15,128 bases of DNA, from the NCBI GenBank assembly GCA_016845285.1, contig JAERSX010000970.1, positions 1 through 15,128 of the forward strand. The letters run 5' to 3'. The DNA comes from Deltaproteobacteria bacterium (GTDB lineage Bacteria; Myxococcota_A; UBA796; UBA2385). Of the stretch, positions 6,274 through 12,754 are shown one piece after another. Made by a program: the position numbers and the translations under genes. The notes under the pieces were generated by a model that was given only the letters and a program-made list of their open reading frames with translations, was not told the DNA's origin and did no database searches. Positions within the stretch are counted from its first letter, which is position 1, and the number at the start of each line of letters is the position of its first letter.

Positions 6274-7695
6274 TCAGCCGTCGGTGCGCACGTACTCGAA
6301 GTCCACGGGGTTGCCGTGGATGCCACGCCGGGGCGGCGCGATGTAGTTGGCGAACTTGCCCTGCCCGAGGACGGGCTTCATGAGCGAGTCGACGTAGGCA
6401 CGGTCGTCATCGGTGGGCAGCCAGTCGTCCATCTTCGCCTCCCACTCGGCCTCGGTGATGAGCTCGCCGGAGGTGTTGAAGTGGGCGTCTGTGTAGATGC
6501 CCTGACGGCGGAAGAACCGCGGGTGGGGCAGGGTGATCTCCACGCTGCTCCCCTCGTCCTTGAGCGCCTTGTTCCAGCGACGCACCACGCGGGCGCAGTC
6601 ACTGGCGTAGTCCTCGCGCAGCAGCTCGTTCATGGCGTTGCGCAGCGGGATGTCGCGGTCGACCAGGGCGCCGCCTTCGACGTAGGCGATGGTCTTGGAC
6701 TTGCCGAGGCAGCTGTGATCCTCGTAGTCCTTGGCCTCGCGCCAGCGGCCCTTCAGGCCCGAGGCGAAGTAGTCGGCGGCGTTGGTGCTGACCTCGGAGC
6801 CGAAGAGATCGAGGCTGTAGCTGTACCAGTAGTTGACCCACTTCTGGATGGTGGGCAGGTCGATGCCGCCGAGGGCGCGAACGTCGCCGTTGGGCGCCTC
6901 GCGCTCGAGCTGGGCCGACCGCCGGATGATGCGCTCCATGCCGCTCTCTCCCACGAAGAGGTGGTGGGCCTCCTCGGTGAGCATGAAGCGGCAGGTGCGG
7001 CTGAGCGGGTCGAAGGCCGACTCGGCCAACGCACCGAGCTGGTACTTGCCGTCGCGGTCGGTGAAGCAGGTGAAGCAGTGGAAGGTCAGCCAGTCGGTGC
7101 AGGGCTGGTTGAACGCATCGAGGATGCGGGGCTTGTCCTCGTCGCCGGCCCGACGGGCGAGGAGCTCGTCGGCCTCGTCACGCCCGTCCCGTCCGAAGTG
7201 GGCGTGGAGCAGGTAGACCATGGCCCAGAGGTGGCGGCCCTCCTCTACGTTGACCTGGAAGAGGTTCCGGGCGTCGTAGAGGCTGGGTGCGGTGCTCGCG
7301 AGCCAGCGCTGCTGCTCGACGCTGGCCGGCTCGGTGTCGGCCTGGACCACGATGAGGCGCTTCAGCACGTTGCGGTACTCGCCGGGGATGTCCTGCCACA
7401 CTGGCTTTCCGGCGTCATCACCGGCTGGGATGACCCGGTCGGTCTCGGGGTCGGCCAGGAAGATGCCCCAGCGGTACTCGGGCATGCGGACGTAGCCGAA
7501 GTTGGCCCAGCCGCCCTTCTCCGTGGACACGGCGGTGCGCAGGTAGATCTCGTTGGTGGGAAAGACCTGCGGGCCCACCGACTTCCACCACTCGATGTAG
7601 GCGGGCTGCCACTTCTCCAGCGCCCGCTTCAGGCGCCGGTTGTGGGTCAGATCGACGTTGTTGGGAATGAGGGAGTCGTAGTCGATGCTGGCCAT
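6274..7695 (-). CDS. boxB: Benzoyl-CoA 2,3-epoxidase, oxygenase subunit
   Basis: Di-iron oxygenase that, with the reductase BoxA, converts benzoyl-CoA, O2 and NADPH to 2,3-epoxybenzoyl-CoA in the cytosol. Its 473 residues match the family length. The start 'IDYDSLIPNNVDL..NRRL.RALE.WQP.Y..WW' is characteristic of BoxB. Expected di-iron ligands are all present: Glu122, Glu152 and His155 in VEEGRHLW, Asp213 in FTDRDGKYQ, and Glu242 and His245 in LTEEAHHLF. These sit at a constant offset of +2 from the Azoarcus evansii positions as I remember them. The ATG overlaps the boxC stop by one base (TGATG) with GGAGGA five bases upstream, so the two are translationally coupled. No boxA follows; the next gene is convergent and unrelated, so the electron donor must be encoded elsewhere. 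Confidence 0.97.
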   Translation of the reverse strand: MASIDYDSLIPNNVDLTHNRRLKRALEKWQPAYIEWWKSVGPQVFPTNEIYLRTAVSTEKGGWANFGYVRMPEYRWGIFLADPETDRVIPAGDDAGKPVWQDIPGEYRNVLKRLIVVQADTEPASVEQQRWLASTAPSLYDARNLFQVNVEEGRHLWAMVYLLHAHFGRDGRDEADELLARRAGDEDKPRILDAFNQPCTDWLTFHCFTCFTDRDGKYQLGALAESAFDPLSRTCRFMLTEEAHHLFVGESGMERIIRRSAQLEREAPNGDVRALGGIDLPTIQKWVNYWYSYSLDLFGSEVSTNAADYFASGLKGRWREAKDYEDHSCLGKSKTIAYVEGGALVDRDIPLRNAMNELLREDYASDCARVVRRWNKALKDEGSSVEITLPHPRFFRRQGIYTDAHFNTSGELITEAEWEAKMDDWLPTDDDRAYVDSLMKPVLGQGKFANYIAPPRRGIHGNPVDFEYVRTDG

Positions 7696-9350
7696 CAGGT
7701 CCTCCGGAAGTCGAAGATGGGGCGCTCGGGGTCGCCGAACATGGTGAGGGCGCCGCGCTCTCCGACGGCATTGGGTCGCTGGAAGATCCAGTTCTGCCAG
7801 GCGCTGAGCCGCCCGTAGATCTTGGTCTCGCAGGTCTCGGCTCCGCCGAAGCGGAGGTTCTGCTCCATGCCCGTCAGGGCATCGGGAGAGAGGCTGGCGC
7901 GTTCCTCGATGGCGATGCGCACCTCGTCTTCCCAGTCGATGTCGTCGGCCGACATGGTGACGAGGCCGAGGTCCTCGGCGGCCTCTGCGTCGATGGGGCC
8001 GCCCTCGTCGCGGACCGCGGCGGCGGCCTCTGCGTCGCCCGGGAAGCGGAGATCGAGGCGGTTGCCGCCCGTGGCCATGGGGAAGGAGCCGTCGCTGGCT
8101 CGGGTGAGCTCGACGGTGTTCTCACCGTCGTCGTCGAGGAACATGTACGAGCGGTCGCAGGCCAGGGCCAGCTCGAAGAGCGTCCCGACGAAGCAGTTGC
8201 CCTCGTCGATGATGGCGAAGAGCGACTTGGACATGTTGTCGAGGCGTCGCAGGGTGCGGGCCTGGTGCAGCTGCACCTCGCGCCAGAACCAATCGCTGGA
8301 GGCCCCGTCCAACACGGCGTCTTCGTGGACCTTGAGCGCCTCGGCCGAGCCTCGGGTCATGATCTGGATGAGGCCCACGTCGAGGTGGTTGACGCGCAGA
8401 TGGAGGAGGGCGTCTTCGAGCTCGCGGAAGGCGCGCAGGGCCCAGGTGTCGCCGTCGCGACTCGGCGTGTCGCCGGCCTCGGGGGCCAACATCGTCAGGG
8501 TGGCTACGCGGTCGCCGTAGTCTCCGCCGATGCGGACCTGGACACTGCGGTAGTCCCACCCGCCGTCGACAGGGGTGGACACGATGGGGGTCAGGGCGAC
8601 GCCGGCACCCTGTCGCTGGGGCCAGGCAGCGGCGTTGGCGTCGGCGACGGTGCGGGCGTGGGCGGCGATGCCGTCGGTCCACTTGGAGCGTGGGAAGCTG
8701 CCGTCGATGAAGCCGTACTTCTTGGCATCGCGGGCGCGGAAGCCCTCCGCCTTGGTGCAGAAGACATCGGCCATGTCGCGGCGGATCTTCCGCTTGTCGG
8801 TGATGCGGGTCAGGCCACCGGTGCCGGGGAGCACGCCCAGGAGCGGTACCTCCGGGAGACTCACGGCGGCGTTGCCGTCGTCGATGAGCCAGATCTCCTC
8901 ACAGGCCAGGGCCAGCTCGTAGCCCCCGCCCGAGGCGGTGCCGTTGAGCGCGGCGACCCAGGTCTGACCGGAGTGGGCCGTGGCGTCTTCGATGCTGCAG
9001 CGCGTCTCGTTGGTGTACTTGCAGAAGTTCACCTTGAAGGCGTGCGGGGAGCCGCCGAGCATGCGGATGTTGGCGCCGGCGCAGAAGATCTTGTCGTAGG
9101 CACCGCCGAGCAAGACCACCCGGACCTCGGGGTGCTCGAAGCGGAGGCGCTGCACCACGTCGTTGAGCTCGATGTCGACGCCGAGATCGTAGGAGTTGAG
9201 CTTGAGCTCATAGCGACCGTCCCACATGGGCCGGTCCTCCTTGATGTGCATGGTCAGGTGTGCAATGTCACCGTCGATTTCGAGGTCCCAGTGCACGTAG
9301 CGGCTGGGGTCCGTCTGGAAGTCGACGGGGGGGTAGGCGAACTCCGCCAT
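7695..9350 (-). CDS. boxC: 2,3-epoxybenzoyl-CoA dihydrolase (ring-cleaving)
   Basis: Crotonase-superfamily enzyme that hydrolyses and opens 2,3-epoxybenzoyl-CoA to 3,4-dehydroadipyl-CoA semialdehyde plus formate. 551 residues, in line with the family's two-lobed crotonase architecture. The N-terminal lobe shows CAGANIRMLG (90-99), with an oxyanion-hole backbone, 'ALNGTASGGGYELALACEEI' (about 134-153), and Glu167 in 'SLPEVPLLG', where crotonases place a catalytic acid. The C-terminal lobe has 'SLFAIIDEGNCFVGTLFELALACDRSYMF'. ATG 9350 is supported by GGAGGA at 9358-9363 and by a well-formed promoter upstream. The frame is open back to 10379, but that part is antisense to boxR and lacks family similarity. 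It is first in the boxC-boxB operon and divergent from boxR. Confidence 0.96.
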   Translation of the reverse strand: MAEFAYPPVDFQTDPSRYVHWDLEIDGDIAHLTMHIKEDRPMWDGRYELKLNSYDLGVDIELNDVVQRLRFEHPEVRVVLLGGAYDKIFCAGANIRMLGGSPHAFKVNFCKYTNETRCSIEDATAHSGQTWVAALNGTASGGGYELALACEEIWLIDDGNAAVSLPEVPLLGVLPGTGGLTRITDKRKIRRDMADVFCTKAEGFRARDAKKYGFIDGSFPRSKWTDGIAAHARTVADANAAAWPQRQGAGVALTPIVSTPVDGGWDYRSVQVRIGGDYGDRVATLTMLAPEAGDTPSRDGDTWALRAFRELEDALLHLRVNHLDVGLIQIMTRGSAEALKVHEDAVLDGASSDWFWREVQLHQARTLRRLDNMSKSLFAIIDEGNCFVGTLFELALACDRSYMFLDDDGENTVELTRASDGSFPMATGGNRLDLRFPGDAEAAAAVRDEGGPIDAEAAEDLGLVTMSADDIDWEDEVRIAIEERASLSPDALTGMEQNLRFGGAETCETKIYGRLSAWQNWIFQRPNAVGERGALTMFGDPERPIFDFRRT

Positions 9351-9371
9351 GGGGCTGTCCTCCGGTGTGGA

Positions 9372-9388
9372 TGCATCATAGTGCACTA
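9372..9388. promoter_or_regulatory. Candidate BoxR operator 1 (overlaps boxC -10)
   Basis: The perfect 10-bp palindrome TAGTGCACTA lies at 9379-9388. With the TGCA at 9372-9375 it also forms a direct repeat TGCA-N6-TGCA (second copy 9382-9385). BzdR/BoxR regulators are known to recognise TGCA-containing repeats, so this is the likely repressor site for boxCB. Binding here is inferred. Confidence 0.65.
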
Positions 9389-9403
9389 AAGGTGCCTTGG
9401 CAA
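9375..9403 (-). promoter_or_regulatory. sigma70-type promoter for boxCB
   Basis: On the minus strand -35 TTGCCA (9398-9403) and -10 TATGAT (9375-9380) are separated by exactly 17 bases. Transcription should begin near 9368, giving a leader of about 18 bases that contains GGAGGA before the boxC ATG. The spacer end and -10 are overlapped by the TAGTGCACTA palindrome, so a repressor bound there would block RNA polymerase. Confidence 0.75.
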
Positions 9404-9425
9404 GGCGCAGTGGACGCACTATAGT
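9397..9425 (+). promoter_or_regulatory. sigma70-type promoter for boxR
   Basis: -35 TTGGCA (9397-9402) and -10 TATAGT (9420-9425) are spaced by 17 bases on the plus strand. The -35 overlaps the opposing boxC -35 inside the odd-centred palindrome GCCTTGGCAAGGC (9394-9406). Initiation near 9432 would leave a leader of about 15 bases carrying GGAGGT (9435-9440). The -10 lies wholly inside operator 2, implying autoregulation. Confidence 0.7.
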
Positions 9426-9428
9426 GCG
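9415..9428. promoter_or_regulatory. Candidate BoxR operator 2 (contains boxR -10)
   Basis: CGCACTATAGTGCG is a perfect 14-bp palindrome. It shares the ATAGTGC half-site with operator 1 (9378-9384 and 9421-9427, 43 bases apart, roughly four helical turns) and also GCACTA on the other arm. It encloses the boxR -10, so it probably mediates autoregulation and may cooperate with operator 1. Confidence 0.6.
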
Positions 9429-9446
9429 CCTACCGGAGGTGCCACG

Positions 9447-10187
9447 ATGCTCCTGCATGATCTCGGACAGCGCCTGCGTGCGCGCCGTGTCCATCGGGGC
9501 CTCACCCAGGCCGAGCTCGCCCAAGAGGCCTCTGTCTCCAAGCGCTTCCTGGTCCAGCTGGAGGGTGGTCAGGGCAACATCAGCGTGCAGCGCCTCGCCG
9601 ACGTCTGCGGGGTGCTCGCCCTGCCGCTCGACCAGCTCTTTCGCGGCCTGGGTCCTGCCACGCCGCAGCTCGTGGCTCTCGTCGGCTTGCGCGGAGCGGG
9701 CAAGTCCACGGTGGGCGCCGAGCTGGCAGCGCGCCTGGGTCTGCCCTTCGTGGAGCTCGACCGACGTGTCGAAGAGCGCGCGGGCATGACCTTGGCCGAG
9801 CTCTTCGAGCTTCGTGGCGAGGGGCACTACCGGCAGCTCGAGCTGGACGCCCTCCAGGCCCTCCTCGACGAAGGGCACGGCTGCGTCGTGGCCACTGGCG
9901 GCAGTCTGCCCACCTCGGCGCCGGCCTGGCGTCTGCTGCGTGAGTCCTGTCGCACCGTCTGGCTCACGGCCTCGCCTGGCTCCCACCTCGCGCGGGTGCG
10001 CGGCCAGGGCGATCTGCGACCCATGCGCGGTCGCCCAGATGCGCTGGGTGAGCTGCAGGCCATCCTCGCCGAGCGGGAGCCCCTCTACGGTCAGGCCGAG
10101 CTCCACGTCGACACGGACTCCCAGACGGTCGAGATCGCCATCGACACGGTCATCACGGAGCTGGGGCTGGTGTCTGCTCAGGGCTGA
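9447..10187 (+). CDS. boxR: BoxR/BzdR-family benzoyl-CoA-responsive regulator
   Basis: 246-residue fusion of an XRE-type helix-turn-helix and a shikimate-kinase-like domain. This architecture is diagnostic of BzdR/BoxR, repressors of benzoate degradation whose inducer is benzoyl-CoA. HTH residues 4-66 include 'LGQRLRARR..RGLTQAELA' and 'SVSKRFLVQLEGGQGNIS', the conserved recognition region. The kinase-like part has Walker A GLRGAGKST (80-88), 'FVELDRRVEE' with Asp105, 'VVATGGS' (147-153) and 'LRPMRGRP' (190-197). Catalysis is not expected in this family; the fold is used for ligand sensing. The ATG has GGAGGT six bases upstream. It is divergent from boxCB across a 96-base region with two palindromic sites. 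In relatives the protein dissociates from operators when benzoyl-CoA binds; that it does so here is inferred. Confidence 0.93.
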   Translation: MLLHDLGQRLRARRVHRGLTQAELAQEASVSKRFLVQLEGGQGNISVQRLADVCGVLALPLDQLFRGLGPATPQLVALVGLRGAGKSTVGAELAARLGLPFVELDRRVEERAGMTLAELFELRGEGHYRQLELDALQALLDEGHGCVVATGGSLPTSAPAWRLLRESCRTVWLTASPGSHLARVRGQGDLRPMRGRPDALGELQAILAEREPLYGQAELHVDTDSQTVEIAIDTVITELGLVSAQG

Positions 10188-10269
10188 GTCCGGGCTCCTT
10201 CGAACGTCCCAGGCCGGCGGCGTGCCATCATGCGAGCCCGCGTGGCACCACGTGGGCCAGGGAGTCTGC

Positions 10270-10929
10270 ATGCCCGTCTTTCGCGTCCACCGCCACGCGC
10301 CCTTGTCTCCCCGTGAGATCAGCAAGCTTCCCAACGGGGCGGTCGGCGTCCGTGGAGCTGGCGACGTGGTCGCGCGCATGGAGGCTCAGGGCAGCCTGGA
10401 GCGCCTGCTGAGTCTGGCCTTCCACCTCGGCAGTGCCGTGCCCGACGGCCGCCTGAGCGTCGACGATGCCCGGGTGGATGCCTCGGCCGATCCGACCCCC
10501 GAGGAGCGTGCCGCCGAGGCTGCGGCCGCCCAGGAGGCTCGGGAGGCTGCTGAGCTGGCCGGTCCAGAGAAGGACGCCCTGACCTTGCTCCGCGAGGGAG
10601 ATCTCGAGGGAGCGACCTCGGCCCTGGCCGACAAGGGCCTGAGCTCCGACGAGCAGGGTCAGGTCCGCCGGCTCATGCTCAGCACCGATCCCAGCGAGGT
10701 CGTCATCGCCTGCCAGGCCGCGCGCCTGGCCAGCCACAAGACCTACGCCATGAACATCCGCCGCCACCTCACCCACAGCGACGCCCGGGTGCGCCTCGCT
10801 GCCGTGGAGGCCTTGGGGGTGCTGGCCGGGCCGTCGCTGGTGCCGGCCCTGCGCCCTCTGGTCCACGACGGCAGCCCCGACATCCAGGCTGCCGCTGAGA
10901 CCGCCATCCAGGCCATCGAGTCGCGGTGA
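10270..10929 (+). CDS. HEAT-repeat domain protein of unknown function
   Basis: 219 residues from ATG 10270, preceded by AGGGAG at 10259-10264; the frame stays open upstream inside boxR but that is a shadow. The first 70 residues (MPVFRVHRHAPLSPREISKL...) form a globular segment I do not recognise. An Ala/Glu-rich, probably helical linker (about 75-97) follows, then 'LLREGDLEGATSALADKGLSS' and two or three alpha-helical pairs of HEAT/PBS type at the C-terminus: 'MNIRRHLTHSDARVRLAAVEALGVLAGPSLVPALRPLVHDGSPDIQAAAETAIQAI'. HEAT repeats are protein-binding scaffolds, so an adaptor role is likely; no enzyme motif is seen. It ends 12 bases before the methyltransferase GTG, so the two probably form an operon. 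The 82-base gap after boxR holds no gene. Confidence 0.75.
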   Translation: MPVFRVHRHAPLSPREISKLPNGAVGVRGAGDVVARMEAQGSLERLLSLAFHLGSAVPDGRLSVDDARVDASADPTPEERAAEAAAAQEAREAAELAGPEKDALTLLREGDLEGATSALADKGLSSDEQGQVRRLMLSTDPSEVVIACQAARLASHKTYAMNIRRHLTHSDARVRLAAVEALGVLAGPSLVPALRPLVHDGSPDIQAAAETAIQAIESR

Positions 10930-10941
10930 TAGACCCCGGCG

Positions 10942-11742
10942 GTGACCTCACACACTGCCCCCACGCCCAGCCCTGACGACGCCGCGATCCTCGATCTCGT
11001 CCCGGGTGACGAGATCACCGTCGATCGCCTGTGTGGTGAGTGGTGGATCTCCCAGCTCCGCCGCGGCCACCGCTTCAGCACCGACGACATGCTCATCGCG
11101 TACGTGGCCAGCGGGCTCCGGCCCGAGACCATGCTCCAGCTCGATCTCGGTGCTGGCACCGGCTCCGTGGGCTTGCTCACCCTGTTCCGCCTGGGGCCCA
11201 CGACCCGTCTTGTGATGGTCGAAGCCCAGGAGGTCTCCCACCTCCTCGCGCGACGCACCGTCGCCTGGAACGGCCTCGGACATCGGGTCCAGCTGCGCCA
11301 CGGTGACCTGCGCGACCCGCACTCCGTTCCTCCCGAGGAGGCGGGGAGCTACCCGCTCGTCACGGGCTCGCCGCCCTACATTCCCGAGTGGGCCGGCCAC
11401 ACCTCCCCTCACACCCAGCGTGCCCACTGCCGCATGGAGCTGAGGGGAGACGTCTTCGACTACTGCAAGACCGCGGCCCGCGCCTTGGCTCCCGACGGCC
11501 TCTTCGTCTTGGCCCACTCGGCGGTCGACGCTCGGCCGGAGCAGGCCATCGCTGCCGCCGGCCTCACCCTCTGGGGTCGCACGGACGTCTACTTCCGCCG
11601 CAACCGGGCCCCGACCATCGCGGTCTTCGCCTGCGGCTTCGGTGGGACACGCCAAGACCCTGCGCCCATCGTGGTGCGAGAGTCCACGGGTGAGTGGACC
11701 GACGAATACCTGCAGATCCGGCAGGACATGGGCGCTCCGTGA
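10942..11742 (+). CDS. TrmN6/YfiC-like SAM-dependent methyltransferase (SPPY variant)
   Basis: 266 residues from GTG 10942. It resembles the family of tRNA1(Val) adenine-37 N6-methyltransferases: 'RRGHRFSTDDMLIAYVA' (40-56) mirrors the family's 'RFS.D..LL' segment, and LDLGAGTGSVGL (67-78) is SAM motif I. Glu94 in 'VMVEAQ' should hold the ribose hydroxyls, 'LRHGDLRD' (118-125) is the next acidic loop, and GSPPYIP (142-148) is motif IV. Amino-methyltransferases usually carry (N/D)PPY there; Ser143 replaces Asn. The enzyme could therefore methylate a tRNA adenine or a different target such as a protein amide. There is no Shine-Dalgarno; GATAGA (10928-10933) lies eight bases before the start. 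It follows the HEAT gene by 12 bases. Confidence 0.75.
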   Translation: MTSHTAPTPSPDDAAILDLVPGDEITVDRLCGEWWISQLRRGHRFSTDDMLIAYVASGLRPETMLQLDLGAGTGSVGLLTLFRLGPTTRLVMVEAQEVSHLLARRTVAWNGLGHRVQLRHGDLRDPHSVPPEEAGSYPLVTGSPPYIPEWAGHTSPHTQRAHCRMELRGDVFDYCKTAARALAPDGLFVLAHSAVDARPEQAIAAAGLTLWGRTDVYFRRNRAPTIAVFACGFGGTRQDPAPIVVRESTGEWTDEYLQIRQDMGAP

Positions 11743-11798
11743 GGTCCGGCCCGGGAGGGGTGAGCGCGCTGGGATAGCTCAGGCCACCTGGAGGCATC

Positions 11799-12656
11799 AT
11801 GGGCATCGCAGAAGCAGGCATCTTCCACATCGGGGGTGAGCTCCCCGTTCATCGCCTGGGCTACGGCGCCATGCGCCTGTGTGGGCCGGGCGTCTGGGGC
11901 CATCCCGCGGACCGGGCCAACCCCGGGCGGGTGCTGAGCCGCTGCCTGGAGCTCGGCGTCGACCTCATCGACACCTCTGATGCCTACGGCCCCGAGGTCA
12001 ACGAGTACCAGCTGGCCGACGCCCTTCATCCCTACGAGGCGGGCCTGGTCGTGGCGACGAAGGGCGGCCTCGTCCGCAACGGTCCGGGCCACTGGGGCAC
12101 CTCGGGCCATCCCGACCGTCTCGATCGCTGCATCAACAACAGCTTGCGGCGGCTGCAGGTGGACGCCATCGATCTGTACCAGCTCCACGCACCAGACGAC
12201 GACGTGCCCTTCGCCGACAGCGTGGGTGCCCTGGCGCGGGCGAGAGAAGACGGCCGCATCCGTCATGTGGGCTTGTCCAACGTCTCTCGTGAGCAGCTCG
12301 ACGAGGCCTGCGCCATCGTGCCCATTGCGACGGTGCAGAATCGCTACAACCTCACGGTGCGCGTCCACGAGCCCGTGCTCCAGCGGTGCGAGGAGCTCGG
12401 GATCGGCTTCCTGCCCTGGTACCCGCTGGCGGCCGCCGAGCTCTCGAAGCACGACAAGGGCGAGCTCGCGGAGGTCGCGCAGGCCCACGGCGCCACCACC
12501 AGCCAGGTGGCCCTGGCCTGGCTGCTCCAGAAGAGCCCTGTCATGTTGCCCATCCCTGGCACCTCGCAGGTGGCGCACCTCGAAGAGAACCTCGCGGCTG
12601 CAGACCTTCGCCTCAGCGCCGACGAGATGGCCCGCCTCGAGGCCTTCGCAGGCTGA
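11799..12656 (+). CDS. Aldo/keto reductase, PdxI/YdbC-like
   Basis: 285-residue NADPH-dependent oxidoreductase with the (beta/alpha)8 AKR fold. The catalytic tetrad is Asp58 and Tyr63 in IDTSDAYGP, Lys88 in VATKGG and His130 in LYQLHAPD. The N-terminal 'HRLGYGAMRLCGPGVWGHP..R' and C-terminal 'VALAWLLQ.SP..LPIPGTS.VAHLEENLAA' closely resemble E. coli YdbC (PdxI), which reduces pyridoxal. The match is by motif recall, so pyridoxal reductase is a suggestion, not a conclusion. 'PIPGTS.V.HLEEN' binds the NADPH phosphate. ATG 11799 follows GGAGG (11790-11794), with GATAGC at 11773-11778 as a possible -10. It is not obviously tied to the box genes. A GC-rich hairpin sits just after the stop. Confidence 0.92.
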   Translation: MGIAEAGIFHIGGELPVHRLGYGAMRLCGPGVWGHPADRANPGRVLSRCLELGVDLIDTSDAYGPEVNEYQLADALHPYEAGLVVATKGGLVRNGPGHWGTSGHPDRLDRCINNSLRRLQVDAIDLYQLHAPDDDVPFADSVGALARAREDGRIRHVGLSNVSREQLDEACAIVPIATVQNRYNLTVRVHEPVLQRCEELGIGFLPWYPLAAAELSKHDKGELAEVAQAHGATTSQVALAWLLQKSPVMLPIPGTSQVAHLEENLAAADLRLSADEMARLEAFAG

Positions 12657-12658
12657 GG

Positions 12659-12672
12659 CCGGGCCTGCCCGG
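12659..12672 (+). terminator. GC-rich hairpin after the aldo/keto reductase, possible terminator
   Basis: CCGGGC (12659-12664) and GCCCGG (12667-12672) can pair starting three bases after the aldo/keto reductase stop. The formal loop is only two bases, so one pair must open. No T-run follows, so termination strength is uncertain. Confidence 0.3.
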
Positions 12673-12742
12673 GACGGTGTGTGCAGGTGGGCAACGCTGA
12701 GCACTCGAGCGGCTGCGGCAGCACGGTGGCTCCGCCGCGGAG

Positions 12743-12748
12743 TATCGT
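12743..12748 (+). promoter_or_regulatory. Candidate -10 for the FHA gene (leaderless arrangement)
   Basis: TATCGT ends six bases before the GTG at 12755, so transcription would begin at or beside the start codon. The region has no Shine-Dalgarno and no clear -35, so this is a proposal from spacing only. Confidence 0.3.
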
Positions 12749-12754
12749 CAGCGC

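Noticed and set aside
6316..7818. 500-codon plus-strand open frame antisense to boxB
   Set aside because: Val/Gly/Ala/Asp-rich shadow; boxB on the other strand is unambiguous.
10222..10252. Inverted repeats after boxR (GTGCCA...TGGCAC and CGTGG-CA-CCACG) as a terminator
   Set aside because: Short stems, a poor loop or long spacer, and no T-run; not strong enough to call.
9351..10379. Long upstream extension of the boxC frame on the minus strand (would make an 894-residue protein)
   Set aside because: It is antisense to boxR, lacks any recognisable family sequence, and the ATG at 9350 has a good ribosome site and promoter.
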